Shown here one piece after another: positions 1 through 9,663 of a stretch of DNA of 64,000 nucleotides. This stretch comes from Bradyrhizobium yuanmingense (GTDB lineage Bacteria; Pseudomonadota; Alphaproteobacteria; Rhizobiales; Xanthobacteraceae), in contig NZ_FMAE01000005.1 of NCBI RefSeq assembly GCF_900094575.1, positions 124,001-188,000 of the forward strand. Direction: 5' to 3'. Within the stretch, counting starts at the first letter, position 1. Every line of letters starts with the position of its first letter. Both the position numbers and the translations under genes were made by a program. The notes below the pieces were generated by a model that was not told the origin of the DNA, ran no database searches, and worked only from the letters and a program-made list of their open reading frames with translations.

Positions 1-762
1 CCGGACAACCCTGCCAAGGACGAGACCCGCGCCATGGTCGCCTGGGCGCGCGACGAGATCCTGAAGCTGTTGCATCCCTTCATGCCCTTCATCACCGAAG
101 AGCTGTGGGAGGTGACGGCCAGGCGCGAGGGCCTGCTCGCATTGGCGCCGTGGCCGCTGAAGCCGGTCGAGCCGACGCCGGAGCAGCTCGCGATGCTTGC
201 GGCGACCACGGGACCGACCGATGCGCTCGTCTCGCCGGCCTGGGTGCTGCCGATCTTCGATCATGCCGACTTCACCGATCCGGCTGCCGAAGCCGAGATC
301 GGCTGGGTCATCGACCTCGTCACGCAGATCCGCTCGGTGCGCGCCGAGATGAACATCGCGCCGGCAACGCTGACGCCGCTGGTGCTCGCAGGCGCTTCGG
401 CCGAAACCAAGGAGCGCGCGCCGCGCTGGGCCGATGTCATCAAGCGTATGGCGCGGCTGTCGGACATCTCCTTCGCCGACCGCGCGCCCGACGGCGCTGT
501 CCAGCTGCTGGTGCGCGGCGAGGTCGCCGCGCTGCCGCTCAAGGGCGTGATCGACGTCGCCGCCGAGCGCACGCGTCTCGACAAGGAGATCGGCAAGGCC
601 GAGGCCGACATCAAGCGCGCCGAGTCGAAGCTGGCGAACGAGAAGTTCGTCGCCAACGCGGCCGAGGAGGTCGTCGAGGAGGAGCGCGAAAAGCGCGAGA
701 CGGCGCTGGCGCGCAAGGCGAAGCTGCTTGAGGCGATGGAGCGGCTGAAGCAGGCGTCTTAG
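1..762 (+). CDS. valS: Valyl-tRNA synthetase, C-terminal part (5' end outside window)
   Basis: The open frame runs from the first base to a TAG at 760-762 and gives 253 residues. It begins inside the anticodon-binding domain (LHPFMPFITEELWE, typical of class I ValRS) and ends in the Ala/Glu/Lys-rich coiled-coil arm (about residues 180-253, with LDKEIGKAEADIKRAESKL) that grips tRNA-Val. The enzyme charges tRNA-Val with valine in the cytoplasm. The catalytic core and the HIGH and KMSKS motifs lie upstream of the window. The stop codon abuts a palindromic repeat. The assignment is firm; only the start is missing. Confidence 0.95.
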   Translation, partial: PDNPAKDETRAMVAWARDEILKLLHPFMPFITEELWEVTARREGLLALAPWPLKPVEPTPEQLAMLAATTGPTDALVSPAWVLPIFDHADFTDPAAEAEIGWVIDLVTQIRSVRAEMNIAPATLTPLVLAGASAETKERAPRWADVIKRMARLSDISFADRAPDGAVQLLVRGEVAALPLKGVIDVAAERTRLDKEIGKAEADIKRAESKLANEKFVANAAEEVVEEEREKRETALARKAKLLEAMERLKQAS

Positions 763-820
763 AGCATGATCCGGAAAAGTGTGCAGCGGTTTTCCGGAAA
801 GATCATGCTCAAACAATAAC
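763..820 (+). repeat. RIME-like interspersed palindromic repeat, copy 1
   Basis: A 58-bp element begins on the base after the valS stop. Its outer arms are AGCATGATC (763-771) and GATCATGCT (801-809), and its inner arms are CCGGAAAA and TTTTCCGG, so the RNA would fold into a long imperfect hairpin. A nearly identical 58-bp copy lies at 59165-59222 on the other strand, also ending with AAACAATAAC. It resembles the Rhizobium-specific intergenic mosaic elements of Rhizobiales (family knowledge). Confidence 0.85.
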
Positions 821-853
821 CTAAAGCGCGATGATGATTCATCGCGCTTTAGG
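820..853. terminator. Perfect 15-bp palindrome between convergent valS and mpg
   Basis: Arms of 15 bp (820-834 and 839-853; CCTAAAGCGCGATGA and its complement) enclose a 4-nt loop. The palindrome ends two bases before the mpg stop codon on the minus strand, so it could stop transcription from both sides. There is no long T run, so a bidirectional terminator or a second repeat module attached to the RIME-like element are both possible. Confidence 0.6.
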
Positions 854-854
854 C

Positions 855-1457
855 TTATTTCGGAAACGGCTTGCTCAAAAACTTCGAGCCCCTGACGCCA
901 TAGCGCCAGGGCAGCTCGACCGCCTTGGTGATGCCGATGCGGATGCCGGTTGCGACCTCGACATCCTCGGTTCGCGCATGCAGCGCGATGGGAGGCCGGT
1001 CCAGCGGCAGGGCGTTGTGCGCGATGGTGATGCCGAGCGCCTCGGTCAGCTTGCCAGGGCCCGAGCACAGCGCACGCACCTCCTGCAGATGCCGGCGTCG
1101 GCGCATCGCAGCCAGGCCATGCGTCGGCTCCAGCGCACGGATCAGCACGGCGCTGGCCGAGCCTTCCTCCTCGCAGACGAAGTTGACGCACCAATGAATG
1201 CCGTAGGAGCGGTAGACATAGGCAAAGCCAGGCGGGCCAAACATGACCTGGTTCCGCTGCGTCGGCCCGCGATAGGAGTGCGCCGCCGGGTCGGTATGGT
1301 GATAGGCCTCGACCTCGACGATGATCCCGCCGACGCCGTCAACGAGCATGGTGGCGCCGATCAGGTCGGGCGCGACCTCATGGACGCTGCGTCCGAAGAA
1401 GGCGCGCTTCAGGGGCTTGCCTAGCCGCGGTGGTGAAGCGTTCGAGATTGGAGCCAT
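855..1457 (-). CDS. mpg: DNA-3-methyladenine glycosylase (AAG/MPG family)
   Basis: This 200-residue protein is a complete AAG-type glycosylase, which removes alkylated purines (3-methyladenine, hypoxanthine) from DNA to start base excision repair. The family's catalytic motif is present as VEVEAY, with E50 in the position of the water-activating glutamate. It is followed by the conserved AAHSYRGPTQRN and MFGPPGFAYVY segments that form the nucleotide-flipping pocket, and by the LIRALEP strand. Length is normal for a bacterial member. It is divergent from lipA with a 130-bp gap, and convergent with valS. The family call is firm; substrate range cannot be read from sequence. Confidence 0.93.
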   Translation of the reverse strand: MAPISNASPPRLGKPLKRAFFGRSVHEVAPDLIGATMLVDGVGGIIVEVEAYHHTDPAAHSYRGPTQRNQVMFGPPGFAYVYRSYGIHWCVNFVCEEEGSASAVLIRALEPTHGLAAMRRRRHLQEVRALCSGPGKLTEALGITIAHNALPLDRPPIALHARTEDVEVATGIRIGITKAVELPWRYGVRGSKFLSKPFPK

Positions 1458-1587
1458 TCGAGGTGAGAATCGCCTGATAACGGAGCAAGATATTGCCCAT
1501 ATCTGCCATGTTCCCTGAAGCGGGGCGAGCCGGGTTGCGATGCCAGGCCAGACCGACTAGGTAGGACCTGAACAGACCGGACACCCC

Positions 1588-2544
1588 ATGGTCGTTATTG
1601 TCGATACCATCTCGAACCCGCTGCGCCCGCGCCACCCCGAAAAGGTGAACCGGCCCGATTCCGCTTCGCCGCCGAAGCCGGACTGGATCCGCGTGCGCGC
1701 GCCGAACACCCGCGGCTATGCCGATACCCGCAACATCGTGCGCGCCAACGGCCTGCATACGGTGTGCGAGGAAGCGGGCTGCCCGAACATCGGCGAGTGC
1801 TGGGACAAGAAGCACGCGACCTTCATGATCATGGGTGACACCTGCACCCGGGCCTGCGCCTTCTGCAATGTCAAGACCGGCCTGCCCAATGCACTGGACG
1901 CGGCCGAGCCGCAGCACGTCGCCGAAGCCGTGGCCAAGCTCGGCCTCGCCCACGTCGTCATCACCTCGGTCGACCGCGACGACCTCACTGACGGCGGCGC
2001 CGAACATTTCGCTCGGACCATCCGCGCGATCAGGGCCGCGTGCCCCTCGACCACGATCGAGATCCTGACGCCCGACTTCCTGCGCAAGGAGGGGGCGCTC
2101 GAAATCGTCGTTGCGGCGAAGCCCGACGTGTTCAACCACAATCTCGAGACGGTGCCGTCGCGCTATCTCACGGTGCGGCCCGGCGCGCGCTACTTCCATT
2201 CGATCCGGCTGCTGCAGCGGGTCAAGGAGCTCGATCCCACCATCTTCACCAAGTCCGGCATCATGGTCGGCCTCGGCGAAGAGCGCCACGAGGTGCAGCA
2301 GGTGATGGACGATCTACGCTCGGCCGACGTCGACTTCCTGACCATCGGACAATATCTGCAACCGACCCGCAAGCATCACGCGGTGATGCGCTACGTGCCG
2401 CCGGACGAGTTCTCGTCCTACGAAAAGATCGCCTACACCAAGGGCTTCCTGATGGTGTCGGCAAGCCCGCTCACCCGCTCGTCGCATCATGCCGGCGAGG
2501 ATTTCGCGAGACTGAAGGCTGCGCGGGCAGCTCACGCCCGCTGA
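1588..2544 (+). CDS. lipA: Lipoyl synthase
   Basis: This 318-residue radical-SAM enzyme inserts two sulfur atoms into octanoyl groups on the E2 and GcvH proteins. Both clusters are visible: the auxiliary cluster cysteines C60, C65 and C71 (CEEAGCPNIGEC) and the radical-SAM triad C86, C90 and C93 (CTRACAFC). The C-terminal RSSHHAGEDF holds the serine ligand of the auxiliary cluster (the family's RSSYHA box). The ATG at 1588 keeps the usual N-terminal extension before the first cysteine. The Coq10-type gene starts 6 bp after the stop, so the two are probably co-transcribed. Confidence 0.97.
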   Translation: MVVIVDTISNPLRPRHPEKVNRPDSASPPKPDWIRVRAPNTRGYADTRNIVRANGLHTVCEEAGCPNIGECWDKKHATFMIMGDTCTRACAFCNVKTGLPNALDAAEPQHVAEAVAKLGLAHVVITSVDRDDLTDGGAEHFARTIRAIRAACPSTTIEILTPDFLRKEGALEIVVAAKPDVFNHNLETVPSRYLTVRPGARYFHSIRLLQRVKELDPTIFTKSGIMVGLGEERHEVQQVMDDLRSADVDFLTIGQYLQPTRKHHAVMRYVPPDEFSSYEKIAYTKGFLMVSASPLTRSSHHAGEDFARLKAARAAHAR

Positions 2545-2550
2545 CGTACC

Positions 2551-3021
2551 ATGCATCGAGTTTCGAGCAAGCACCGTGTCAACCACAGCGCGTCCGAGAT
2601 GTTTGATCTGGTCGCCGATGTCGAGCGCTACCCGGAATTCGTGCCGCTGTGCAGCGCGCTGAAGGTGCGCCAGCGCATGGCGAAACCCGACGGCACCGAG
2701 GTGCTGGTCGCCGACATGACGGTGTCGTTCAAGCTGGTCAAGGAATCCTTCACCAGCCGCGTGACGCTCGACCGCGCCAATCTGAAGATCCTGGTCGAAT
2801 ATCTGCAAGGTCCGTTCAGGAATCTGGAAAACCGTTGGACGTTCGAGCCCAAGGGCGAGGGCGTCTGCGACGTCGGCTTCTTCCTCGCCTACGAATTCAA
2901 GAGCCGCATGCTGGCGATGCTGATGGGCTCGATGTTCGATGCCGCCTTCGCGCGGTTCTCGACCGCGTTCGAGAAACGGGCGGACGCGATCTACGGCCGG
3001 CCAAAGCTGGCGTCGACGTAG
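2551..3021 (+). CDS. Coq10/RatA-type START-domain protein
   Basis: This 156-residue single-domain protein of the SRPBCC/START superfamily matches the Coq10 (also called RatA) family, whose members bind ubiquinone or other lipids in a deep cavity. Typical elements are the N-terminal SASEMFDLVADVERYPEFVP and the C-terminal helix with FARFSTAFEKRADAIYG. It follows lipA by 6 bp, an arrangement common in alphaproteobacteria, which suggests a role in respiratory quinone function rather than as a toxin. The RatA name comes from an E. coli proposal about 50S subunit association; nothing here supports toxicity. Confidence 0.88.
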   Translation: MHRVSSKHRVNHSASEMFDLVADVERYPEFVPLCSALKVRQRMAKPDGTEVLVADMTVSFKLVKESFTSRVTLDRANLKILVEYLQGPFRNLENRWTFEPKGEGVCDVGFFLAYEFKSRMLAMLMGSMFDAAFARFSTAFEKRADAIYGRPKLAST

Positions 3022-3177
3022 TCGCGATCAGCACTGCTCTCTCCACCGCTCGCAATGACAATGGAGCGGCGGGCGTGCCCTCCCAATCCAACATCGCTCC
3101 GTGTTCCCCATCAGCATCCACCGGGATCATTTCGCATCGCGGCGCGTTCTCAACCGACTGACCGGGTTGGAGCCGTC

Positions 3178-3960
3178 ATGACCATCAATTTCGACACGCT
3201 GAAAGCTTCGCTTGTCCTGTATGGCCTGAACGCGATCTACGCGGTCCTGCTGCTCGCGGTCGGCTGGTATCTGTCCGGCGCGATGCAACGCTTCGTCACG
3301 CGCGTCCTCAGCGTGACCCACCGCGTCGACCCGCTGGTGACGCTGTTCGTAGGCAGCCTTGCGCGCTATGGCGTGCTCGCGGTCGTCGGCATCGCCGTGC
3401 TGCAGCTGTTCGGCATCCAGACGGCGAGCCTCGTTGCCGTGCTGGGCGCGACCTCGCTCGCCATTGGTCTTGCCTTGCAGGGCACGCTGTCCAATCTCGC
3501 CGCCGGCGTGATGCTGCTCTTGTTCCGGCCCTTTCACATCGGCGACGATGTCGAGGTCGCCGGCAAGGCGGGCAAGGTGAGATCGCTGTCGCTGTTCATG
3601 ACCGAGCTGGTCGCGCCCGACAACACGCAAATCCTTTTGCCGAATGGACAGGTCTGGGGCGCGGCCATCATCAACCACAGCGCCTATCCTGGCACGGGCG
3701 AGATCAAGGTGACGTTTCCGGTCCCCGCCGGCGCCGTTCCGGCGCTGGCCGATCGCATCCTGAAGGAGCTTCGCAAGGATTCCCGCATCGACGATCAGGC
3801 GCAACCTGCCGTCTCCGTCAGCAAGGTCCTCGATGTCGCCAATCCCGCCGCGCCGATCCTGGAATTGACGGTTAGCGCCAAGGCGAAACCGTCTGAAGCT
3901 GGCGCGGTCAAGCAGTGCGTGCTCGATCATGCGAGCGCGCTGCTTGCCACGGCCGCCTGA
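3178..3960 (+). CDS. Small mechanosensitive channel (MscS family)
   Basis: This 260-residue membrane protein has three N-terminal hydrophobic segments and then the MscS signature: the Gly/Ala-rich pore helix (ATSLAIGLALQGTLSNLAAGVMLL), followed by RPFHIGDDVEVAG and the beta domain ending in LPNGQVWGAAIINHS. It should form a heptameric inner-membrane channel that opens on osmotic downshift. The frame is open from 3055, but I chose the ATG at 3178 because the protein then starts just before the first membrane segment. Length is that of minimal MscS proteins (E. coli MscS has 286). It lies 6 bp from the convergent cinA stop. Confidence 0.88.
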   Translation: MTINFDTLKASLVLYGLNAIYAVLLLAVGWYLSGAMQRFVTRVLSVTHRVDPLVTLFVGSLARYGVLAVVGIAVLQLFGIQTASLVAVLGATSLAIGLALQGTLSNLAAGVMLLLFRPFHIGDDVEVAGKAGKVRSLSLFMTELVAPDNTQILLPNGQVWGAAIINHSAYPGTGEIKVTFPVPAGAVPALADRILKELRKDSRIDDQAQPAVSVSKVLDVANPAAPILELTVSAKAKPSEAGAVKQCVLDHASALLATAA

Positions 3961-3966
3961 GACGAT

Positions 3967-4575
3967 TTATCCCCGCGGCGGACGTGGCGGCCTGCGTTTG
4001 ACCACATGCCGGCGCGGTGAGCGCGTCACACGCGGGCGCAGGCGGCTGGCGGCGGTGCGCTGCGGCTTGGCCGCGACTTGCGGGCCGCGGGCCAGATCCA
4101 TCAGCATGCGCAGCGCCTCGACCACGGAGCGGGCGCGCACCGCGCTGCGGCCGATGGCGCCGAAGCGGTGCTCGCGGTGGATGATGCGGCCGTCGCGCGC
4201 GGCGGCGGCGAAGTGCACGAGACCGACCGGCTTGCCGGGCGTGGCGCCGCCCGGGCCGGCGATGCCGGTAATGGCGACCGCGAGATCGACATCGGCGCGC
4301 TCAAGCGCACCGATTGCCATTGCGGTCGCGGTCTCCTTGCTTACGGCGCCGAAATTGGCCAACGTGCTCGCCTCGACGCCAAGCATCGCGCGCTTGGCCT
4401 CGTTGGAATAGGTGACGAAGCCGCGGTCGATGACATCGGACGAGCCCGGGATGTCAGTCAGTGCGCCCGCGACGAGACCGCCGGTGCAGGATTCGGCCGT
4501 TGCGATCGTCAGCTTGCGCATCCGGCACAGATCGAGCAGCGAGCGGGAGAGGGCGCGTGCGTCGCTGCCGCCCAT
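3967..4575 (-). CDS. CinA C-terminal family amidase (PncC type)
   Basis: This 202-residue protein consists of the CinA C-terminal domain: TIATAESCTGGLVAGALTD with the nucleophile-type serine, the VTYSNEAK strand and AITGIAGPGG. Stand-alone proteins of this type (PncC) deamidate nicotinamide mononucleotide in NAD salvage. The N-terminal competence domain of long CinA proteins is absent. Unusually, about the last 40 residues form an Arg/Pro-rich basic tail (RSPRRHVVKRRPPRPP) outside the fold. It starts 3 bp after the ispDF stop on the same strand, so it is the second gene of that operon. Confidence 0.88.
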   Translation of the reverse strand: MGGSDARALSRSLLDLCRMRKLTIATAESCTGGLVAGALTDIPGSSDVIDRGFVTYSNEAKRAMLGVEASTLANFGAVSKETATAMAIGALERADVDLAVAITGIAGPGGATPGKPVGLVHFAAAARDGRIIHREHRFGAIGRSAVRARSVVEALRMLMDLARGPQVAAKPQRTAASRLRPRVTRSPRRHVVKRRPPRPPRG

Positions 4576-4578
4576 GGC

Positions 4579-5760
4579 CTAGACGCCCCAGGGAAGGCGG
4601 ATGGTGGCGCTCGCGGTCGCCGCGATGCCTTCCTCGCGGCCGGTGAAGCCGAGCCGCTCGCTGGTGGTCGCCTTCACTGCGATGCGCGAGATGTCGACGC
4701 CGGAGATCTCGGCGATGCGCGCGCGCATGGTGTCGCGCAACGGGCCGATCTTCGGCCGCTCGCAGATCAGCGTGACCTCGAGATTGGCGACGCGGCCGCC
4801 GCGCGCTGCGACGCGCTCGATGGCATATTTCAGGAACTGGTCGGAGGAGGCGCCCTTCCACTTCGCATCGCTCGGCGGGAAGTGCGAGCCGATGTCGCCG
4901 TCGGCGAGAGCGCCGAGAATGGCGTCGACCAGCGCATGCAGGCCGACATCGCCGTCGGAATGAGCCAGGAAACCCTTGGTGTGCGGCACGCGCACGCCGC
5001 AGATCATGACATGGTCGCCTTCGCCGAAGGCGTGCACGTCGTAGCCGGTGCCGGTCCTGATGTCGCCGAGCTGGGCGGCCAGGCGCGCTTCCTCGCGCAC
5101 GAAATCCTCGGGAGTTGTGAGCTTCATGTTGGCAACATCGCCTTCAAAGGTTGCAACCGTCAATCCTGCCCATTCGGCAATCGCGGCATCGTCGGTGAAA
5201 TCCGAGCGTCCATCCCTTGCCGCACGACGATGCGCCTCGAGGATGACGTCGAAACGAAAGGATTGCGGCGTCTGTGCGATCCGCAAGGAAGCGCGCTCCG
5301 GCGTGGCCTCGACGTTGCCGCTTTCGCCGGTGACCTTGATGGTGTCGGTGACGGCAACGGTGGGGATCGCAGCGCCGGTGCGGCTCGCCGCCTCGATCGC
5401 GCGCGAGATCACGCCTTCCGAGACGAAGGGGCGCGCGGCGTCGTGGATCAGCACGATGTCCGGATTGTGCTTGGCCAGCGCTTCGAGGCCGGCGAGCACC
5501 GAAGCCTGCCGCGTCGCGCCGCCATTGGTCGGTGGCTCGTGCCTGAGCCCTGCGACCGCTGCGGTGAACATGGCGCTGTCGTCGGGGTTCACCACCGGCT
5601 GCACCGCGAACACCTCAGTGTGACCGCTGAAGGCTTCCATGGCGCGGCGGATCACGGGCACGCCGCCGATCTCGCGATATTGCTTCGGCCCGCCGGCGCC
5701 GGCGCGCAGTCCACGCCCGGCTGCGACGAGGACGACCGCGGTGCGCTGTGATTTCGCCAT
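4579..5760 (-). CDS. ispDF: Bifunctional MEP cytidylyltransferase / MECDP synthase
   Basis: This 393-residue protein fuses two steps of the non-mevalonate isoprenoid pathway. The N-terminal IspD part (about 1-230) has the nucleotide-binding AAGRGLRAG and GPKQYREIGG and couples CTP to methylerythritol phosphate. The C-terminal IspF part (about 235-393) starts at GTGYDVHAFGEGD, has the metal ligands DVH and HALVDAILGALADGDIG, and makes the cyclic diphosphate. The IspDF fusion is normal in alphaproteobacteria. The frame extends to a TTG at 5769, but the ATG at 5760 (MAKSQRTAVVLVAAG) is preferred. cinA follows after 3 bp. Confidence 0.96.
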   Translation of the reverse strand: MAKSQRTAVVLVAAGRGLRAGAGGPKQYREIGGVPVIRRAMEAFSGHTEVFAVQPVVNPDDSAMFTAAVAGLRHEPPTNGGATRQASVLAGLEALAKHNPDIVLIHDAARPFVSEGVISRAIEAASRTGAAIPTVAVTDTIKVTGESGNVEATPERASLRIAQTPQSFRFDVILEAHRRAARDGRSDFTDDAAIAEWAGLTVATFEGDVANMKLTTPEDFVREEARLAAQLGDIRTGTGYDVHAFGEGDHVMICGVRVPHTKGFLAHSDGDVGLHALVDAILGALADGDIGSHFPPSDAKWKGASSDQFLKYAIERVAARGGRVANLEVTLICERPKIGPLRDTMRARIAEISGVDISRIAVKATTSERLGFTGREEGIAATASATIRLPWGV

Positions 5761-5897
5761 AGGACTCAAATACTCAATTGCTAATGAAAGAGCAGGGGGT
5801 GATTTGCCGGCATGCCTCTAGCACGGCAGGCCCGCAAAAAAAGGGGGTTTCCCCGGATTGTGGGAAACAGCATTTTGCTGCAGTGCACTTGAAAGAT

Positions 5898-5958
5898 CTA
5901 CAGAACTGTCTAAACTGTAGGCATGACGCTTGACTGCACAAGAATTGTGCGCAAGATA
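5898..5958 (+). promoter_or_regulatory. Candidate dusB-ntrBC promoter with NtrC-like site
   Basis: TTGACT at 5930-5935 and a weak -10 (AAGATA, 5953-5958) sit 17 bp apart, just before dusB. Between them lies TGCAC-N7-GTGC (5935-5950), which fits the NtrC consensus TGCAC-N7-GTGCA. Its core is a perfect palindrome: GCACAA (5936-5941), GAA, TTGTGC (5945-5950). Upstream, CTACAG (5898-5903) and CTGTAG (5915-5920) form a further inverted repeat. Overlap of site and promoter would suit autorepression by NtrC (inference). Confidence 0.5.
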
Positions 5959-5962
5959 GATC

Positions 5963-7039
5963 ATGGCAGGCGCGATGAGGCCCTGCCCAGTCAACGGGAC
6001 CCCTGTGACCGGCTCGGCAGTATCAGGCTCTAAGCCGTTGAAAATAGGCGATATTGAAGTCGCCACCCCGGTCTTCCTGGCGCCGATGTCGGGTGTGACT
6101 GACTCGCCCGTCCGCCGGCTGGCCGCCGAGCTTGGGGCTGGTCTCGTTGTGTCTGAAATGACCGCTAGCGATGAGCTCGCCAATGGCCACCGGATGTCCC
6201 GGTTGCGCTGCGAAGCCACTGGCATCGGCCCGCATGTGGTCCAGCTCGCCGGCTGCGAGATGCATTGGATGGCCGAAGGCGCCCGGATCGCCGAAGCGGA
6301 AGGCGCCGATATCATCGACATCAACATGGGCTGTCCCGCCCGACACGTCACCGGCGGCCAGTCCGGCTCGGCCTTGATGCGCGACCTCGACCATGCCGTC
6401 AGCCTGATCGAAGCGACGATCGCGGCGGTGAAGGTGCCGGTGACGCTGAAGATGCGCCTCGGTTGGGACGACCGCAGCCGCAACGCGCCGGAGCTGGCGC
6501 GACGTGCCGAGGCCGCCGGAATCAAGCTCGTCACCGTGCACGGCCGCACCCGCTGCCAGTTCTACAAGGGCGAGGCCGATTGGGATGCGATCCGCGCCGT
6601 GCGCGAGGCCACCTCCCTTCCGCTCGTCGTCAACGGCGACATCACCTCCTACGAGAAGGCGCTGGCGGCATTGGACGCCTCGGGCGCCGACGCCGTGATG
6701 ATCGGCCGCGGCGCGCAGGGCCAGCCCTGGCTGCCTGGCCAGATCGGCCGCCGTCTGAACGGCGGGGCCGAGGAAGCCGTGCCCTCGCTCCAGACGCAGC
6801 TGCATTATGTCCGCACGCTCTATGACGGCGTTTGTGCGCTCTATGGCCTGCGCATCGGACTGAGGCACGCCCGCAAGCATCTGGGCTGGGCGCTCGACGT
6901 CGCAGCGCAGGCGAGCCGTGCGCCGGCCGAGAAGCTGAAATCCTGGCGGCAGAAGATCCTGGTCTCGGAGGATCCGCGCCTCGTTCACGATGCACTGCAA
7001 GACGCCTTCGACGACTTCGCATGGAGCGCTGCTGCATGA
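5963..7039 (+). CDS. dusB: tRNA-dihydrouridine synthase (NifR3/DusB)
   Basis: This 358-residue FMN enzyme reduces uridines in the D-loop of tRNA. The TIM-barrel landmarks are present: VFLAPMSGVTDSPVRRLAAE, the catalytic cysteine in INMGCPARHV, KMRLGWDD, TVHGRTRCQFYKG and VNGDI. It is the first gene of the ntr operon, in the position classically called nifR3. The annotated ATG at 5963 gives about 28 extra residues before the conserved start (KIGDIEVATPVF). It also lies only a few bases from the predicted -10, so a later start is possible. Its TGA overlaps the ntrB ATG. Confidence 0.95.
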   Translation: MAGAMRPCPVNGTPVTGSAVSGSKPLKIGDIEVATPVFLAPMSGVTDSPVRRLAAELGAGLVVSEMTASDELANGHRMSRLRCEATGIGPHVVQLAGCEMHWMAEGARIAEAEGADIIDINMGCPARHVTGGQSGSALMRDLDHAVSLIEATIAAVKVPVTLKMRLGWDDRSRNAPELARRAEAAGIKLVTVHGRTRCQFYKGEADWDAIRAVREATSLPLVVNGDITSYEKALAALDASGADAVMIGRGAQGQPWLPGQIGRRLNGGAEEAVPSLQTQLHYVRTLYDGVCALYGLRIGLRHARKHLGWALDVAAQASRAPAEKLKSWRQKILVSEDPRLVHDALQDAFDDFAWSAAA

Positions 7040-8211
7040 GTTCAGCCGCTGAACATCGTCGGCCGCTTCAGTCCGACAGCGACGCAATCCTGGATGCTTT
7101 GCCCAACCCCGTGCTCATGATCGGGCCCGACGGCAAGATCGTCGCCGCCAACATCGCCACCGAAGCCTTCTTCGAGATCTCCACGCAATTCCTGAAGCGG
7201 CAGTCGCTAAAGGAGCTGGTGCCGTTCGGCAGCCCGTTGCTGGCGCTGATCGACCAAGTGCGCTCCTCGAACGCGCCGGTCAACGAATACAAGGTCGATC
7301 TCGGCACGCCGCGCATGGGCGGCGACCGCCAGGTCGACCTGCACGTGGCTCCACTCACCGAGCGGCCCGGCCATATCGTCGTGATGCTGCAGGAGCGCAC
7401 CATCGCCGACAAGATGGATCGGCAGCTCACCCATCGCAGCGCAGCGCGCTCGGTGATAGCGCTAGCAGCAATGCTCGCGCATGAAATCAAGAATCCGCTT
7501 TCGGGCATTCGCGGCGCAGCGCAGCTGCTCGAGCAGCAGGCCTCGTCCGAGGACCGCATGCTGACGCGGCTGATCTGCGACGAGGCCGACCGCATCGTGA
7601 CGCTGGTCGACCGCATGGAGGTGTTCGGCGACGAGCGCCCCGTGGTGCGCGGCCCCGTCAACATCCATTCGGTGCTCGATCACGTCAAGCGGCTGGCGCA
7701 GTCGGGCTTTGCCCGCAACATCCGCTTCGTCGAGGATTACGATCCCTCGCTGCCGCCGGTGCTGGCGAACCAGGACCAGCTGATCCAGGTGTTCCTCAAT
7801 CTCGTGAAGAACGCCGCCGAAGCGCTGATCGACGTGCCCGATGCCGAGATCCAGCTCACCACCGCGTTCCGACCCGGTGTGCGCCTGTCAGTCCCCGGTC
7901 AAAAATCGCGGGTATCCCTTCCGCTCGAATTCTGTGTGAAGGACAACGGACCCGGCGTGCCCGACGATCTTCTGCCCAACCTGTTCGATCCCTTCGTGAC
8001 CACCAAGCAGACCGGCTCGGGTCTCGGCCTTGCGCTGGTCGCCAAGATCGTCGGCGATCACGGGGGCATCATCGAATGCGAATCTCAGCCGCGCAAGACC
8101 ACCTTCCGCGTGCTGATGCCGATGTATTCCACATCGGTCAAACACGCCGATCAAAGCAGTCGCGACGGCTCTGCCGGGAAGTCGTCGCCTGCGTCACAGG
8201 GGGCAAAATGA
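7036..8211 (+). CDS. ntrB: Nitrogen regulation sensor kinase NtrB (GlnL)
   Basis: This 391-residue cytoplasmic histidine kinase, with PII protein, sets the phosphorylation of NtrC according to nitrogen supply. An N-terminal PAS domain (about 15-120) is followed by the dimerisation box with H149 (MLAHEIKNPLSGIRG) and the ATPase domain with the N box (NLVKNAAEAL), DNGPGVP and GSGLGLALV. There is no membrane segment, as expected for NtrB. The ATG overlaps the dusB stop (ATGA), indicating translational coupling. The frame stays open further upstream, but that part is antisense or overlap with dusB. ntrC follows after 9 bp. Confidence 0.97.
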   Translation: MSSAAEHRRPLQSDSDAILDALPNPVLMIGPDGKIVAANIATEAFFEISTQFLKRQSLKELVPFGSPLLALIDQVRSSNAPVNEYKVDLGTPRMGGDRQVDLHVAPLTERPGHIVVMLQERTIADKMDRQLTHRSAARSVIALAAMLAHEIKNPLSGIRGAAQLLEQQASSEDRMLTRLICDEADRIVTLVDRMEVFGDERPVVRGPVNIHSVLDHVKRLAQSGFARNIRFVEDYDPSLPPVLANQDQLIQVFLNLVKNAAEALIDVPDAEIQLTTAFRPGVRLSVPGQKSRVSLPLEFCVKDNGPGVPDDLLPNLFDPFVTTKQTGSGLGLALVAKIVGDHGGIIECESQPRKTTFRVLMPMYSTSVKHADQSSRDGSAGKSSPASQGAK

Positions 8212-8220
8212 GGATCAACG

Positions 8221-9663
<1,443 letters not shown>

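Noticed and set aside
4078..5751. 557-codon plus-strand open frame over cinA and ispDF
   Set aside because: It covers two known minus-strand genes and has a low-complexity product.
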